Shown here in pieces: positions 1 to 9,710 of a DNA stretch of 64,000 nt (position 1 is the stretch's first letter; each line of letters begins with the position of its first letter). The notes below the pieces were generated by a model. It saw nothing but the letters and a program-made list of their open reading frames with translations, was not told the origin of the DNA and did not search any database. The position numbers were made by a program, and so were the translations under genes. This DNA is from Rhytidiadelphus loreus (taxonomy: Eukaryota; Streptophyta; Bryopsida; Hypnales; Hylocomiaceae), in the NCBI GenBank assembly GCA_947034895.1, contig OX344762.1, positions 46,603,087 through 46,667,086 of the forward strand, written 5' to 3'.

Positions 1-1
1 T

Positions 2-889
2 GCCCTTCTTGTAGTCCTCTGTTCTCGTTCTTTTTCCGGGGAGCTATACGTGGACCAACATGAGGACTCGAAGGATCTCCACCAGAAGATCTCGGAGATG
101 AGAATTGTGGAGACCCCGCTGCACAGCATCCGGTCGGTTGCTCACAACGGGAAGTGGGTATTTAAACTGGCTCGTCACGATTTCCTCCTCCTTCGCACTG
201 CTGGCGACAAATGGTATAAGGCCGAGAAGCATGGGCCAAATTCTGGGCAGGCCGGCATCCACTTCTACCCAGTAACTGGACCTGGAGCTGAAACCATTCG
301 ATTTCGATCGAACATCTCGGTGGACTTTAGTTTAGCACAGGCTCGTGATACTTTGACGGACCACGAACTTGCCTACAGTTTGTGGGGTGAGAACTGTTGG
401 AAGTATGCGCATTCCCGAGCTGAGGCTATTCTGAATTCCTGCATTGAGAAAGCATCCGATGACAATGTGCGAAATGGACTGAAGAAGGAGCTTGAGGATC
501 TAATGGACGCTCGGCGTCGCATGCCGAACGAAGTTGTGGATATCGCCCAACGTCGGAATATATTATGGGGGGTCCTCTTTTGCCTCATGTTTGTTTACGG
601 TCGTTTTTGGCTTGGTTTCCGCAATGATTTGGAGAGGCGACCTTCGTTCTTTTTCAAGCTGTGTGCCGTCCACTCTATGTCGTTCGTCTTTGATGTCATG
701 CGCGATCCAAATCCCATCCTCTTGACCTACGATTTGACGAAACTGGGTACAACATATCGCTGGCACTTCAACTTTCTCTCTTTCTTCGGCTACTTCGTCG
801 GCTGGACTGTGTTTACGCGCGGCGTGGATTCTTGGATCTTGGAGTTGGAGAAGCCTTCTGAGGACCCGGTACAGCTCCTTCTCGCTTGA
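2..889 (+). CDS. Secreted/membrane protein with LRAT/NlpC-like His...NCW signature, paralogue 1 (5' end outside window)
   Basis: The reading frame is open from base 2 to the TGA at 887-889 (295 codons) and has no ATG near its start. The gene therefore begins upstream of the window; a GTG at position 50 is inside the frame and is not the start. The first visible residues are the end of a hydrophobic signal segment, by comparison with the complete paralogue at 18709. A conserved RHDFLLLR stretch and a later ENCWKYA motif look like the His and Cys of a circularly permuted papain fold (LRAT/NlpC-P60-like). After a charged helix come hydrophobic segments around WGVLFCLMFVYGRFWLGF and HFNFLSFFGYFVGW, which suggest membrane anchoring near the C-terminus. 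The protein is roughly four-fifths identical to the second copy by eye. No family name is recognised with certainty; the thiol-hydrolase fold is an inference from motif spacing. Confidence 0.8.
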   Translation, partial: ALLVVLCSRSFSGELYVDQHEDSKDLHQKISEMRIVETPLHSIRSVAHNGKWVFKLARHDFLLLRTAGDKWYKAEKHGPNSGQAGIHFYPVTGPGAETIRFRSNISVDFSLAQARDTLTDHELAYSLWGENCWKYAHSRAEAILNSCIEKASDDNVRNGLKKELEDLMDARRRMPNEVVDIAQRRNILWGVLFCLMFVYGRFWLGFRNDLERRPSFFFKLCAVHSMSFVFDVMRDPNPILLTYDLTKLGTTYRWHFNFLSFFGYFVGWTVFTRGVDSWILELEKPSEDPVQLLLA

Positions 890-1270
890 GCTAGATTTCA
901 TTCTGCTTGATTCATGTCGACTAGCTTCTCGCAGATTGTAGGCTAGCTTTTTAAGGTTGCAGGTAAGAAGTTCAGCCTGTCTTGATCTGGATTTGGTTGC
1001 TGCGGTGCAGTGTCCCAGGACGGCAGTCTCCGGAAGAGAGGATCTTGATGTCACGACTGTGGGGGCAAACCACCATGAAGACGCTTCAATGGAGGATCAT
1101 CGAGAGGAACGGCCATCGCGGGCTCAGTTCTTTGGTTTCGTTATCCTCGACTTTGTGATGACCTTCGACCAAATGTTAGGGTACAACATTGGCACTCAAT
1201 GCCTTCGTTATTTTTTCGTTGGCGGGTGCCTACTGGCGACTAAAAGTTTTTTCCGCAGTTGGGCATGATT
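890..1270 (+). other. 3' UTR/downstream part of the duplicated block (copy 1)
   Basis: The sequence after the stop (GAGCTAGATTTCATTCTGCT and onward) is almost the same as that after 19638, with homology fading towards about 1200. An open frame at 957-1268 lies in this shared segment. It is not preserved in the second copy, so it is probably not coding. Confidence 0.6.
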
Positions 1271-4245
1271 TGGCAGTTTTCCAACTTTGCGCAGTTACAA
1301 ATTTGGCCTCTTGGGCTACTTAGGTAGAACTGCCTATCACCATCCTGATTTGCAATCTGAATATCTTGGGGGCAATTCCAATAGGTGCACATATTTTTCA
1401 GAGGTGTGCGCTTGTTTCACAAGTCAAATGCAAATGGAATTATAATTTTCTGATTAAATCTGTAATTTTTGTGAAATTTTGAAGTAATTAGTGTGAAATT
1501 ACAAAACCGCCCGTAAATTAGAGTCATAAACGTCTTGTCAACAACCCATAACTCCCCTTCTATGAATCCATGACCACTCAAAGATCCACCAATCAAAGGC
1601 TAACACGTTAGCCCATGTCCACATTAAAGTCATAATCTAATCAAATTTTGTCAGAATCTTAAGTGTATAGGATATTTCCTAAACAAATTTGGATGGAATG
1701 TTGAACAGAATTGGGGCCAAACAGTAGGTAATGGAATTGGGAAGCAGACGATGATGGGCTGGTCCATCTTAAAGGGTTTTTAGTAGTTAAAAGAAGCAAC
1801 CCATTTCTAACCACTTAAGTAGATACACGTATTTACAAGACGGATTTCATCAGTGGGAAAATTTCTCCATGTGCAGAAATAGAATTCAAAAGGTGTCTAT
1901 AACCAGTTGTTGACTTTCCAATGTTAATGTGGCACCGTCCGATTGGCACCCATCACCATTGCCATTACAAGTTGCAACTCATAACCTTCTTTCCTTTCAA
2001 CTTGCTGCCTACATCCTTGGATCATGAAGATTAAAGGTTGTGATTGAAAAATATATAACCAATTATGGACAATAACCTATTCATTGCTAGTAAGGCTCAT
2101 TGGATATCTAATACATAGTTTTTTAGATTTTTATTTCTCAAAACATACCTACTATGAATTTTTTATATATTCTACCTATATTAGTTATGTAAACCTTCCT
2201 AATTGTGACCAAAAGGTGGTTGCAAAATTCACCAAGGGGTGGTTGCAATATTGAGAGTCTTGTATCTAATTATAATGTGCTATAGTTACGTTGAAAATTG
2301 TGCAATAATTTATAGCTACTCAATTCTTCTTGCTTGGAAAGAGAGCAATCTACATTACCAAAATGGAAGGGTGATTAGGAATGGGTTGCCCCCCATACAT
2401 TTTTTGGTAGTCTAACGCACTGAGAATAATTAGTGCATTCTTGCTATTAAAGCAATTTCTTCTTGGATGTTGAGGTATGGACTTCCCCTCCAAACTCTAG
2501 TTATGACTTGTGACACCTCCATTGAAAGATATATTTTAATATTGAAAACTAATGAAGTTTGACTAAACGAGAACATGGAATGTTTTTAACCCTCAAATGC
2601 CCAATCAAACATTTTATAGGAGTTGTTTAAATCCCAAGTTTATTTATTTTTTAAATTTAATATTTTTTTCTTATTGTTAATCAATTTTTTTTTATAGCCA
2701 AAAAAAATACTTTAGATTTGGACAAAAACTTCATTTTGGGTGATTTTTCAAAGTCACACACTCCAAGAAATGTTCATTGCAGATTGTGTTGGGAGAGAAA
2801 TCGAGCCAATCAAAAGCCATCCCAATTCCCAAGAAAAGAATTCCATAGGATGGAGTGCAAGCAGGCAAGAAGTTAATTGCTTGGAGCGTTAAGTAAATGG
2901 ATATGGTCAAGTAAGATTTTTGTTTTCTCTATATACCTTGCTTAATTGCAAGGCTTTGAAAACAATCTTCCATTGCTCCAACTCATGTGATAATTGGCAT
3001 GCATGTTCTTAACTATATTGTAATTGCATTTGGTCAAAAAAGGAAATCCTCTTCTTTTGTGAAAATATGAGATATGGCCCTTGAAGTCATTATGTTTAAG
3101 AAAATAAATTGTTGATTTTTTAAAACCTTGAATTTTTATTGAAGATATGTCCAAATTCGTACGGTCAAAGTCTTTGAAGATTAGATTGTCAACTAAATTG
3201 ATAGTAATAAGCAAGATCCTATGGTTAAATTGTTTAAAATGCTTTACTCTCAAATTTTATACATTCATTTTAGAAATAACAATTTGGAGGTGATTTTGAA
3301 GGGAAGAGACCCTTGGGCAGTAGGGTAAAGGATTAAAGAATGAAAACTATATCTAAGTATTCTACCCTAATATCCTTTGCTCTGTATGACTGAAAATCAG
3401 TCAAAATGATTTTTCAAATATAATCAAATAATATTTTTAATTTTCAAATATAATCAAATAATATTTTTAATTTCAAATATAATCAAATAATATTTCAATT
3501 ATAATTTTTTTCAAATTTGAAGAAAATGTCATATCAAATGCCAACAATAATGCTTTGACTTTACTTCTTATAATTTAGCGCCATAATTTTTACGATAGTG
3601 AAAATATTACATTGGTATTTTTAATTTTACATCTTTTGACTTCAATGGATACATTAATTTCTTAAAACAAAAATTCATTATATTTATTTATTTGGTTAGT
3701 GTAGGAGGTTAAATAATTTCCTTAAAGCTCAATATCTCTCATTTGTAAGACAATTATTGTTGATTATGCACATTCATGTGTATGGCTAGTTTTTTATTGC
3801 ATGATTTTTGTCATCATATAGCTACAACCAAAAGATGTTGGCTATTTTTTGTAAAGGAGATTTTGATTTTTTAAAGTCTAAATAGTCATATTACTACTAT
3901 ATTATAAGACCAAAAGCCAAATTTTACCTAATTATCAAAGACTTAGTTTTGATATAGATATCACCAACTATTACATGAATATTGAAGAAATAATTAGTTG
4001 GCTTCTTCTCCAAAATGATATAAAAATCACTATGTACAGCAATCCTAAGTCCTAATCAATTATAATTGCTATATTTAGCCACACCATACCAATTAGTTTT
4101 GAGAGTCATGACATCCACTTTTTACGGAGGTAAATATTTCTTAAAACAAAATAAAATTCAACAAACCTAAAAATAAATCCAAAAACATTAAAATCCAAAT
4201 ATAAAGTACAAATATGAAGAGACACTTTTGACAAAGTAGTTTGCA
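1270..4245. other. AT-rich intergenic DNA
   Basis: About 3 kb of AT-rich sequence with no credible gene. It contains a small tandem array (3412-3497) and fragments of dispersed repeats: 2527-2600 resembles 21649-21725, and the stretch near 3211-3227 carries the inverse of a TAACCATAGGATCTTG motif seen elsewhere. The open frame at 2942-3253 has no domain and biased AT composition. Confidence 0.6.
3412..3497. repeat. 30-bp tandem repeat, about three copies
   Basis: The unit TTTCAAATATAATCAAATAA plus an ATTTTTAAT tail occurs at about 3412, 3442 and 3471 with one-base length changes. It is a simple AT-rich minisatellite. Confidence 0.85.
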
Positions 4246-4630
4246 ATGTTGCTAGGGGAGGACACTCCCTGCGCTTTACAAAGTGACCTGCGGCGAAAAA
4301 TAGGGTGGATTTAATTCATCATAGGTAAAATTTATAAAGATTTTACATTTAAAGAAGGGGACTTAAAAAGTGACATGTCTTTTATAAGTAAAATAGATAC
4401 CCGAAAATTATGGTCCATTAATTATTTTTTAAATGTAAAATAGGGGCCAAAGAATAGGATCCAAGGAATTCTATTTACTGGGTTCAGTTATGGTTATGCT
4501 ACAGTACTAGTAAGATACAGGTACTATACAAATCTGAAGTATAACTACAACATATCTTGTAGTCAGTCGATGAATGGGGTAGTTTCCATCTGTTCTGTCT
4601 GTTAAGTTTAACGACTACTGCTAGGGTTTA

Positions 4631-4772
4631 GAGCATCCCTACCTGTCCTCCAAAATGGATGACTTGTTAAGAGCGGACTCCAAAACCACCCCACCCGTCC
4701 TCCAAAATGGATGACTTGTTAAGAGCGGACTCCAAAACCACCCCACCCGTCCTCCAAAACGGATGACTAGTT
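4631..4772. repeat. 52-bp tandem repeat next to a GAGCATCC transposon-like end
   Basis: Units start at 4642, 4694 and 4746 (the last partial), each beginning CC(T/C)GTCCTCCAAAA and containing TTAAGAGCGGACTCC. The array begins with GAGCATCCCTACC directly after a TTA. This is typical of a PIF/Harbinger-like terminal repeat in plants, and the unit looks like repeated copies of that end. Open frames here arise from the repeat. Confidence 0.8.
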
Positions 4773-7336
4773 TCACAACTTGACCTGCAAATGTCTCTTG
4801 GCTTGCAAATGCGGCCATTTTGCCTCCCGCTCCACGGCCTGCTCCACAACCTGCAAACAGCAAGAGACAAATTGAAATCTCTTTTTAGATGGCCTGCATG
4901 CGCTCCATGCTCGGTTATTTTTACCATGGCACATTGCTTTTCACCTTTGGCCCACCCTAGTTACTCTTCCGATGATGTGCTGTACGTTCTTGCAAGCGGT
5001 TTGAGCTTTGGTTTGCAGACATAGTTTTGGTTTGCATTTAAACTTATTCAGCTTCCTTTTGCCGGACTTACTGTGAATGATTTGAATAGAGCAGGTTGTA
5101 AATTAATTCACAGATGTCCATTATCTAGTGCTGGAGATTCCAACTCAGTAAAAAAAAATTGTACGATTTATTTCTAAAAGGTTTATTTTCACAATTTCTC
5201 AAAAAAAAAATCAATAACAAGGTTTAATTTGCTTGCTAGAAAAATCTCATTGGTGGATTATCATGTTTTAATCCCACTCTTAGAGGTATGGTATTAATAA
5301 TTTATTTGATCTTCCAATCTTGCACGAAATTCTAACTAATAATTTGGTAAAGATGGAAATGAAGTTGGGTATGTTTAGAAATCTATTTTCTAAACTTTCA
5401 ACTCAATTCTTTTAAACTAAACAAAATTTTAATTCAAAGTCTATAGTCCAGTAGAAAATATACTTTTTTACATGTGGAAAGTGTTAAAATTGTGTATATC
5501 AATTATATAATAGGATAAATATAGATTGATAGTGAAATTTGACTTGAAGGTCATTGTCAAGGGTGTTCTCAGTGTAAAAAATAAATAACTAATTGAAAAA
5601 AATTCACACAAATCTCCATTGCTACTTGTACCTCTTGAAACAATTTTAAATTAATTGGATTGTTTTTGCTATATTTACAAATTAATTTTCACTTTTAGTC
5701 ACAAAAATTATAACTATGACATTTTTTCATGAAGGAAAGTAAAAATTATCAAAACGATTGATGATTCATAGTGTCACATAATAAAAATATAATTTTGATA
5801 TATTGGAACGCACTTTAAGAGGGGAAATTTAGCTCAGTTATGATGTTTGAGTATTTCTCGATAGATATGAACCTATTTTGGGGTTAAGGGATGCTATGGC
5901 CAAAGTTGTTTGATAAATGACTTGACTTTTCACTGGAGAAATAAAGAGTGCATCCATTGATCCAATAGTTGTAGCATTTTGGTGACTACTTTGGTTGTGG
6001 GAGGTCGCATCCTTTATGAGTTAACCCTTAAAGGACAAAATTGCGTTTTTTTGACAACATAGCAATTTTAGGCAGCTCACTACAAATGGAATTTTTATTT
6101 TTTTTCTTTGAAATTTCCACACAACATGTGCCCAAGGAGTAACTTTAAGGCCCAACAATTTTCATAATTTTTTACTACATGGTTCAAAAGTTATTGCATG
6201 AATGTAATTTTCAGTATTTGTTGTACAATCCAAGAAAAAAAAAACTTCTTTGAAAATCACTTTTAAAAAGAAATATAAATTTGAGATTCATTCTCCCTCT
6301 CTATGTGGTAAACTTTGAATCATTTCATTTTTATTAATGAGATGAAAGTTATGAGGAATTTTAGTTTGGGTTACTTTGTGGATAGTTATGGAATCTCTAC
6401 TCTAAAATAAACTTTGAGGTCCTTTATTTAACTCAATTTTAAATATTTTTGAAAAAAATAAAAACATTAGGTATATATTGTTTATTGCAACATTACAACC
6501 ATTGGAATTGGCATTTTTCAATTCTAAAAAATAAATTGTTAATAATTTAGTATTTTTAAACATTCTCTACTTCTTTCTACTTACTATTTTTTTCCTTTAT
6601 GTTGTACAAATTCAAATGATTTGAAAATTTTCAAGCATGTAGCCAACTTGCTTTGAAGAAGGAATCCAAAGAGTAACAACCATTTTGGACATTTTTTCAT
6701 ACAAATGTGACTTTGTGAAGTGCATCTGTCCGTATTTTCACAGGGCCCAAAAAAGGATTTTTGTCACTTCAAACGTTAATTTCTTGCAATCTACATGGTG
6801 GAAAATTCTGAATTTTTTCCCACATCTTTTCAAACCAGTGTACTACAAGATCCTACGGTTACATGTTTCTAAAAAAGAAATTCTAAAATTTGATACTTTT
6901 CTTAGAAATGACAGTTTTGGAGCAGATTTGGTAAAAACATAGTCTCTTTGGTGAAAATGTAGTCTCTGACGTTTAGGGGTTAATGTTGTGAAACATAATG
7001 TAATGACAACTTTGGGAAAAAAAAATTGCTTAAAATATTTAGCAATTTTTTGGTAGCTTAAGCCTTTTTTCCTACATTACTACAACCTTTAGCATTTTTC
7101 AAATAAACAAGCATATTTTGCCTTTCATTCCAATAATTAAAATGAACATATTTAAAACAGCTTAAGACAGTTTCTTTCAACAACTAACTTATTGCAGAAG
7201 AAAGATAGTGCTTGTCATTTTAAATAATCAAGGAATTAGAGTTAACAGCTCCAGCAGCTCCAGGTACTATTTAAGTTACTGAACATAAAATGGGTACTTC
7301 ATTTCAGTTTTTACCCACCAGTCAGGCCTCATTGGC
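4773..7336. other. AT-rich spacer without a recognisable gene
   Basis: Apart from a somewhat GC-richer 250 bp following the 52-bp array, the stretch is AT-rich with homopolymer runs. The frame at 6685-6942 has no recognisable domain and overlaps a dispersed repeat (inverse of TAACCGTAGGATCTTG near 6845). Motifs of the form TTAACCC(T/C)TAAA, seen near 6020 and 6970, recur elsewhere in the window. Confidence 0.5.
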
Positions 7337-7342
7337 CTCTTA

Positions 7343-7439
7343 AGACGTTATGGGTGGGGCGGTCCTGCAAAATCTGACTTGCAAAATGGATGGCCCCCCA
7401 TTTTGCAAGCCGGATTTTGCAGGACGGGTGGTGATGCTC
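7343..7439. mobile_element. Short foldback MITE flanked by TTA
   Basis: The left arm GGTCCTGCAAAATCTGACTT pairs with the right arm, which ends in GGATTTTGCAGGACGGGTGG; the arms extend into CTTGCAAAATGG/CCATTTTGCAAG. The right end is GATGCTC followed by TTA (7440-7442), matching in inverse the GAGCATC after TTA at 4628-4637. A TTA also precedes the left arm at 7340-7342. A 3-bp TTA/TAA duplication and GAGCATC ends are typical of PIF/Harbinger-type MITEs. Confidence 0.6.
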
Positions 7440-7480
7440 TTAGGCGCGAACGATAATTTCGAGGTTGGGAGGGAGGCGCG

Positions 7481-7740
7481 GCAGCGTGTGTTCACGAATT
7501 TGTTTGCAAATCTGGGTGCGGTTGAGGGTTAATCACGCGATGAGTTCTCCAGCTTCTTGAGTGACGGCAGCGTGTGTTCACGAATTTGTTTGCAATCTGG
7601 GTGCGGTTGAGGGTTAATCGCGCGATCAGGGGGGCAGCTTGTTGAGGGACGGCAGCGTGTGTTCACGAATTTGTTTGCAATCTGGGTGCGGTTTAGGGTT
7701 AATCGCGCGATGAGTTCTGCTGCTTGTTGAGGGACGGCAG
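7481..7740. repeat. 85-bp GC-rich minisatellite, three copies
   Basis: Units begin with GGCAGCGTGTGTTCACG at about 7481, 7566 and 7651, and a fourth starts at 7736 before diverging. Each contains TTTGTTTGCAA, TGGGTGCGGTT, AGGGTTAATC and CGCGATGAG/CGCGATCAG. The long frames on either strand through here are produced by the periodicity. Confidence 0.9.
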
Positions 7741-7909
7741 CGTGGAGATGGTGTTTCCGATTCGCGCGATCAGTTCTTCGGCTGAACCGTGGAGGCTGCT
7801 CTTGGGGATGGCATGCGCTTGGTTGTGGGTGCGCGATCAGATTGGTGGTGGGCTTAGGGTGAGGAGGTGAACGAAGGGGTCGGCGATTCCTTGTGCGGGG
7901 GCGCTTGCT

Positions 7910-8300
7910 TGTGTGTGCGCGATCAGTTGTTTGTGCCCGATCAGTTTTTTGTGCGCGACCAGTTTTTTGTGCGCGACCAGTTGTTTGTGCGCAATCAGTT
8001 GTGGAATTCTGTTTTGGGGTCAGCGGCGTGACAAAGGTGTTCCCGATTCCTGGTGCGGGGTTTGCTTTTGAGGGGTGCGCGATCACCGATTCCTGGTGCG
8101 GGGTTTTGGTTTTGCGGGGTGCGCGATCAGTTCTGCCTGGTGCGGGGTTTGCTCTTGCGGTGTGCGCGATCAGTTCTGTCTGGTGCGGGGTTTGCTTTTG
8201 CGGGGTGCGCGATCAGTTCTGCTGGGGTGTGCAAGGTTCACCAGCGTGGAGGATGGTGTTCGGGATTGTTTTAGCTTGCTTGTTTGTGCGCGATCAATTG
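7910..8300. repeat. Minisatellite built on a TGCGCGATCAG core
   Basis: The core GTGCGCGATCAG (with variants such as CCCGATCAG, CGCGACCAG and CGCAATCAG) recurs about every 18 bases between 7914 and 8000. It then recurs every 44 bases between 8075 and 8225, with the intervening unit TTCTGCCTGGTGCGGGGTTT. The strand bias (G/T-rich top strand) opens long frames at 7893-8381 and 8075-8632. These are Cys/Val/Arg-rich repeats and not convincing proteins. The array lies directly upstream of the ORF at 8547. Confidence 0.85.
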
Positions 8301-8546
8301 TGGTGGTGTGTTCAGGTCGGCGGCGTCACGGAGTGCGGGTGTTGTTCGTGTGTTCGTTTGTGCGGGTGTGTTTTCTGCTAGTGTGTTCACGACGGTGCTG
8401 GGGAATCTTCGGGCGGGGGTTCTGTATGCCTGCGATTTGTTCTGGACTCGTGTTCACGGCACGGCAGCGTGACGAAGGTGTTTGCTCTTGCTTGTGGAGG
8501 GGTTGTTTGGGTTTAGGGTTGTTTGCAGCGGTACTTGTTGAACGAG

Positions 8547-8990
8547 ATGGCGACTTCTATCAAGCTATGGACGATGGAGGAAGACTTCGGTCTTGCAACT
8601 CTGTACAGCAAGGTGAAGGTTTCAGCCGATGAAACCTACGCGTCTTTGAGGCTGCGTCTGGAGGACAAAGCGGCGCTCGAATGGCCATTCGAATTCTGGG
8701 ACAACGATGATCAAATCAGAGTTCCGCAGAGGATGGAATCCTTCAGCGACATGCCTGAACATGTTTATGTGCTGCCCCTGCGTGCTGCGGGCGAAGACAG
8801 ATCTTCCAAGCGACAGCGCGTGGATGATGCCGATGCGGGTATCGACGCGCTCCCTGAAGACGGAAACTGCGTGGACATCCGCAAAGAATCTGAAGAACTT
8901 GCTGTCCCAATGCTGCACAATGAAGAACTTGCTGCACAATGCGCTTGTTCACATGTGGTAAATGTGGCAGTGTGGATGATGCACAAGTGA
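8547..8990 (+). CDS. Small hypothetical protein, possibly with a ubiquitin-like N-terminal half
   Basis: An ORF of 147 codons starts at the ATG in AACGAGATGGCGACT; an in-frame upstream GTG is not needed. Codon use is balanced and GC-richer than the surroundings. Residues 1-80 read like a compact beta-grasp domain (WTMEEDFGLATLYSKVKV, then LRLRLEDKAALEWPFEFW), followed by a putative nuclear signal SKRQRVDD near 87-94 and an acidic tail. I recognise no named family. The last 25 or so codons run into the PPR relic in a shifted frame, so the natural C-terminus may have been lost and replaced by readthrough into neighbouring sequence. It sits immediately after a GC-rich minisatellite that could be its promoter or 5' UTR region. 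It could be a real gene, a truncated one or a captured fragment. Confidence 0.5.
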   Translation: MATSIKLWTMEEDFGLATLYSKVKVSADETYASLRLRLEDKAALEWPFEFWDNDDQIRVPQRMESFSDMPEHVYVLPLRAAGEDRSSKRQRVDDADAGIDALPEDGNCVDIRKESEELAVPMLHNEELAAQCACSHVVNVAVWMMHK

Positions 8991-9440
8991 AGGATGAGTT
9001 GTGGAGGATCGCATGAATTGCATGGACCGTGAGGATTGGTGGAGTCGCTGAACATGGCTGTGGGCACAAACCAGTTGAAGTGCTTCTTCAAGTGCAACCG
9101 GTTGGCCCTAAACCAAATGCTATTCCTTATGCAATTTTTTTGAATGCATGTGCACATCTTGGGGCCTTGTAGAGCTGAAAGTAGAGCTGAAAGGAGGACT
9201 TCAGTCACATTTGTGTGTGAGGGATGCACTTGTTCACATGTATTGGAAGTGTGGCATCTTTTTTGATGCATGACTGTTTTCTGAGAGGCTGCTGGTTTTG
9301 TCAATCAGACTTGTGACTTGTGATTTATGGGGTGCAGTGTAATCACTTGGAATGTGATGATTGGTGGATTTGCAGAACATGGTTGTAGGAGTGAAGGAGC
9401 TGATCACTTCTCCAATTGGTTTGGGGTGACTATGAGTCTC
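8911..9440 (+). pseudogene. Decayed pentatricopeptide repeat (PPR) gene fragment
   Basis: Pieces of plant PPR repeats can be read in several frames on the plus strand. LHNALVHM followed, after a 2-base shift, by GKCGSVDDA is around 8920-8985. VAEHGCGHKPVEVLL, then KPNAIPYAIFLNACAHLGAL, then stop codons, is around 9048-9172. RDALVHMYWKCG is around 9220-9255. SVITWNVMIGGFAEHGC is around 9339-9390. These match the ordered PLS-type PPR motifs that in intact proteins bind organellar RNA. Stops, frameshifts and missing segments rule out a functional product. The fragment follows and partly overlaps the ORF at 8547, in another frame. Confidence 0.8.
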
Positions 9441-9710
9441 ATGTACAGGGCATATCTTGTCACTTTAATTCTCATTACTTGTTAAATTAGTTTTGTTCTT
9501 TATAAAGAAAATAGCCTCCAATAAATTCAGCCTATGTACGTATTATAAGTAAAGATAGGCATGATAATATGGGCTCTAGGGGGGTTTATAAGTAATTATA
9601 GGGGCCTGAAAATTCAAAAAAACAAATAAATACCCCCCCTAAAAATACCCCAGCGCCGCACGTGGTACCCAGAAAATACGAAGAGTGTCCTCCCCGGGCA
9701 ATGTTGCCTA

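Larger units (their letters stand above)
4246..9710. mobile_element. Candidate 5.4-kb composite element with inverted ends
   Basis: Near 4240-4300 the sequence runs GCAATGTTGC, then GGGGAGGACACTC, then about 25 bases later GCGGCG. Near 9645-9710 the reverse complement gives the same order: GCAACATTGC, GGGGAGGACACTC, then GCGGCG. The two copies face each other and enclose hairpin elements, GC-rich minisatellites, a small ORF and a PPR relic, all unlike the AT-rich surroundings. No transposase and no clear target duplication were found. Two independent insertions in opposite orientation would look the same. Confidence 0.35.

Noticed and set aside
4639..4927. Minus-strand frames with repeated VVLESALNKSSILE
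   Set aside because: Translation of the 52-bp tandem repeat.
7529..8632. Long overlapping open frames (up to 185 codons) on both strands
   Set aside because: They follow the periods of the GC-rich minisatellites; the proteins are simple repeats and several frames are open at once.
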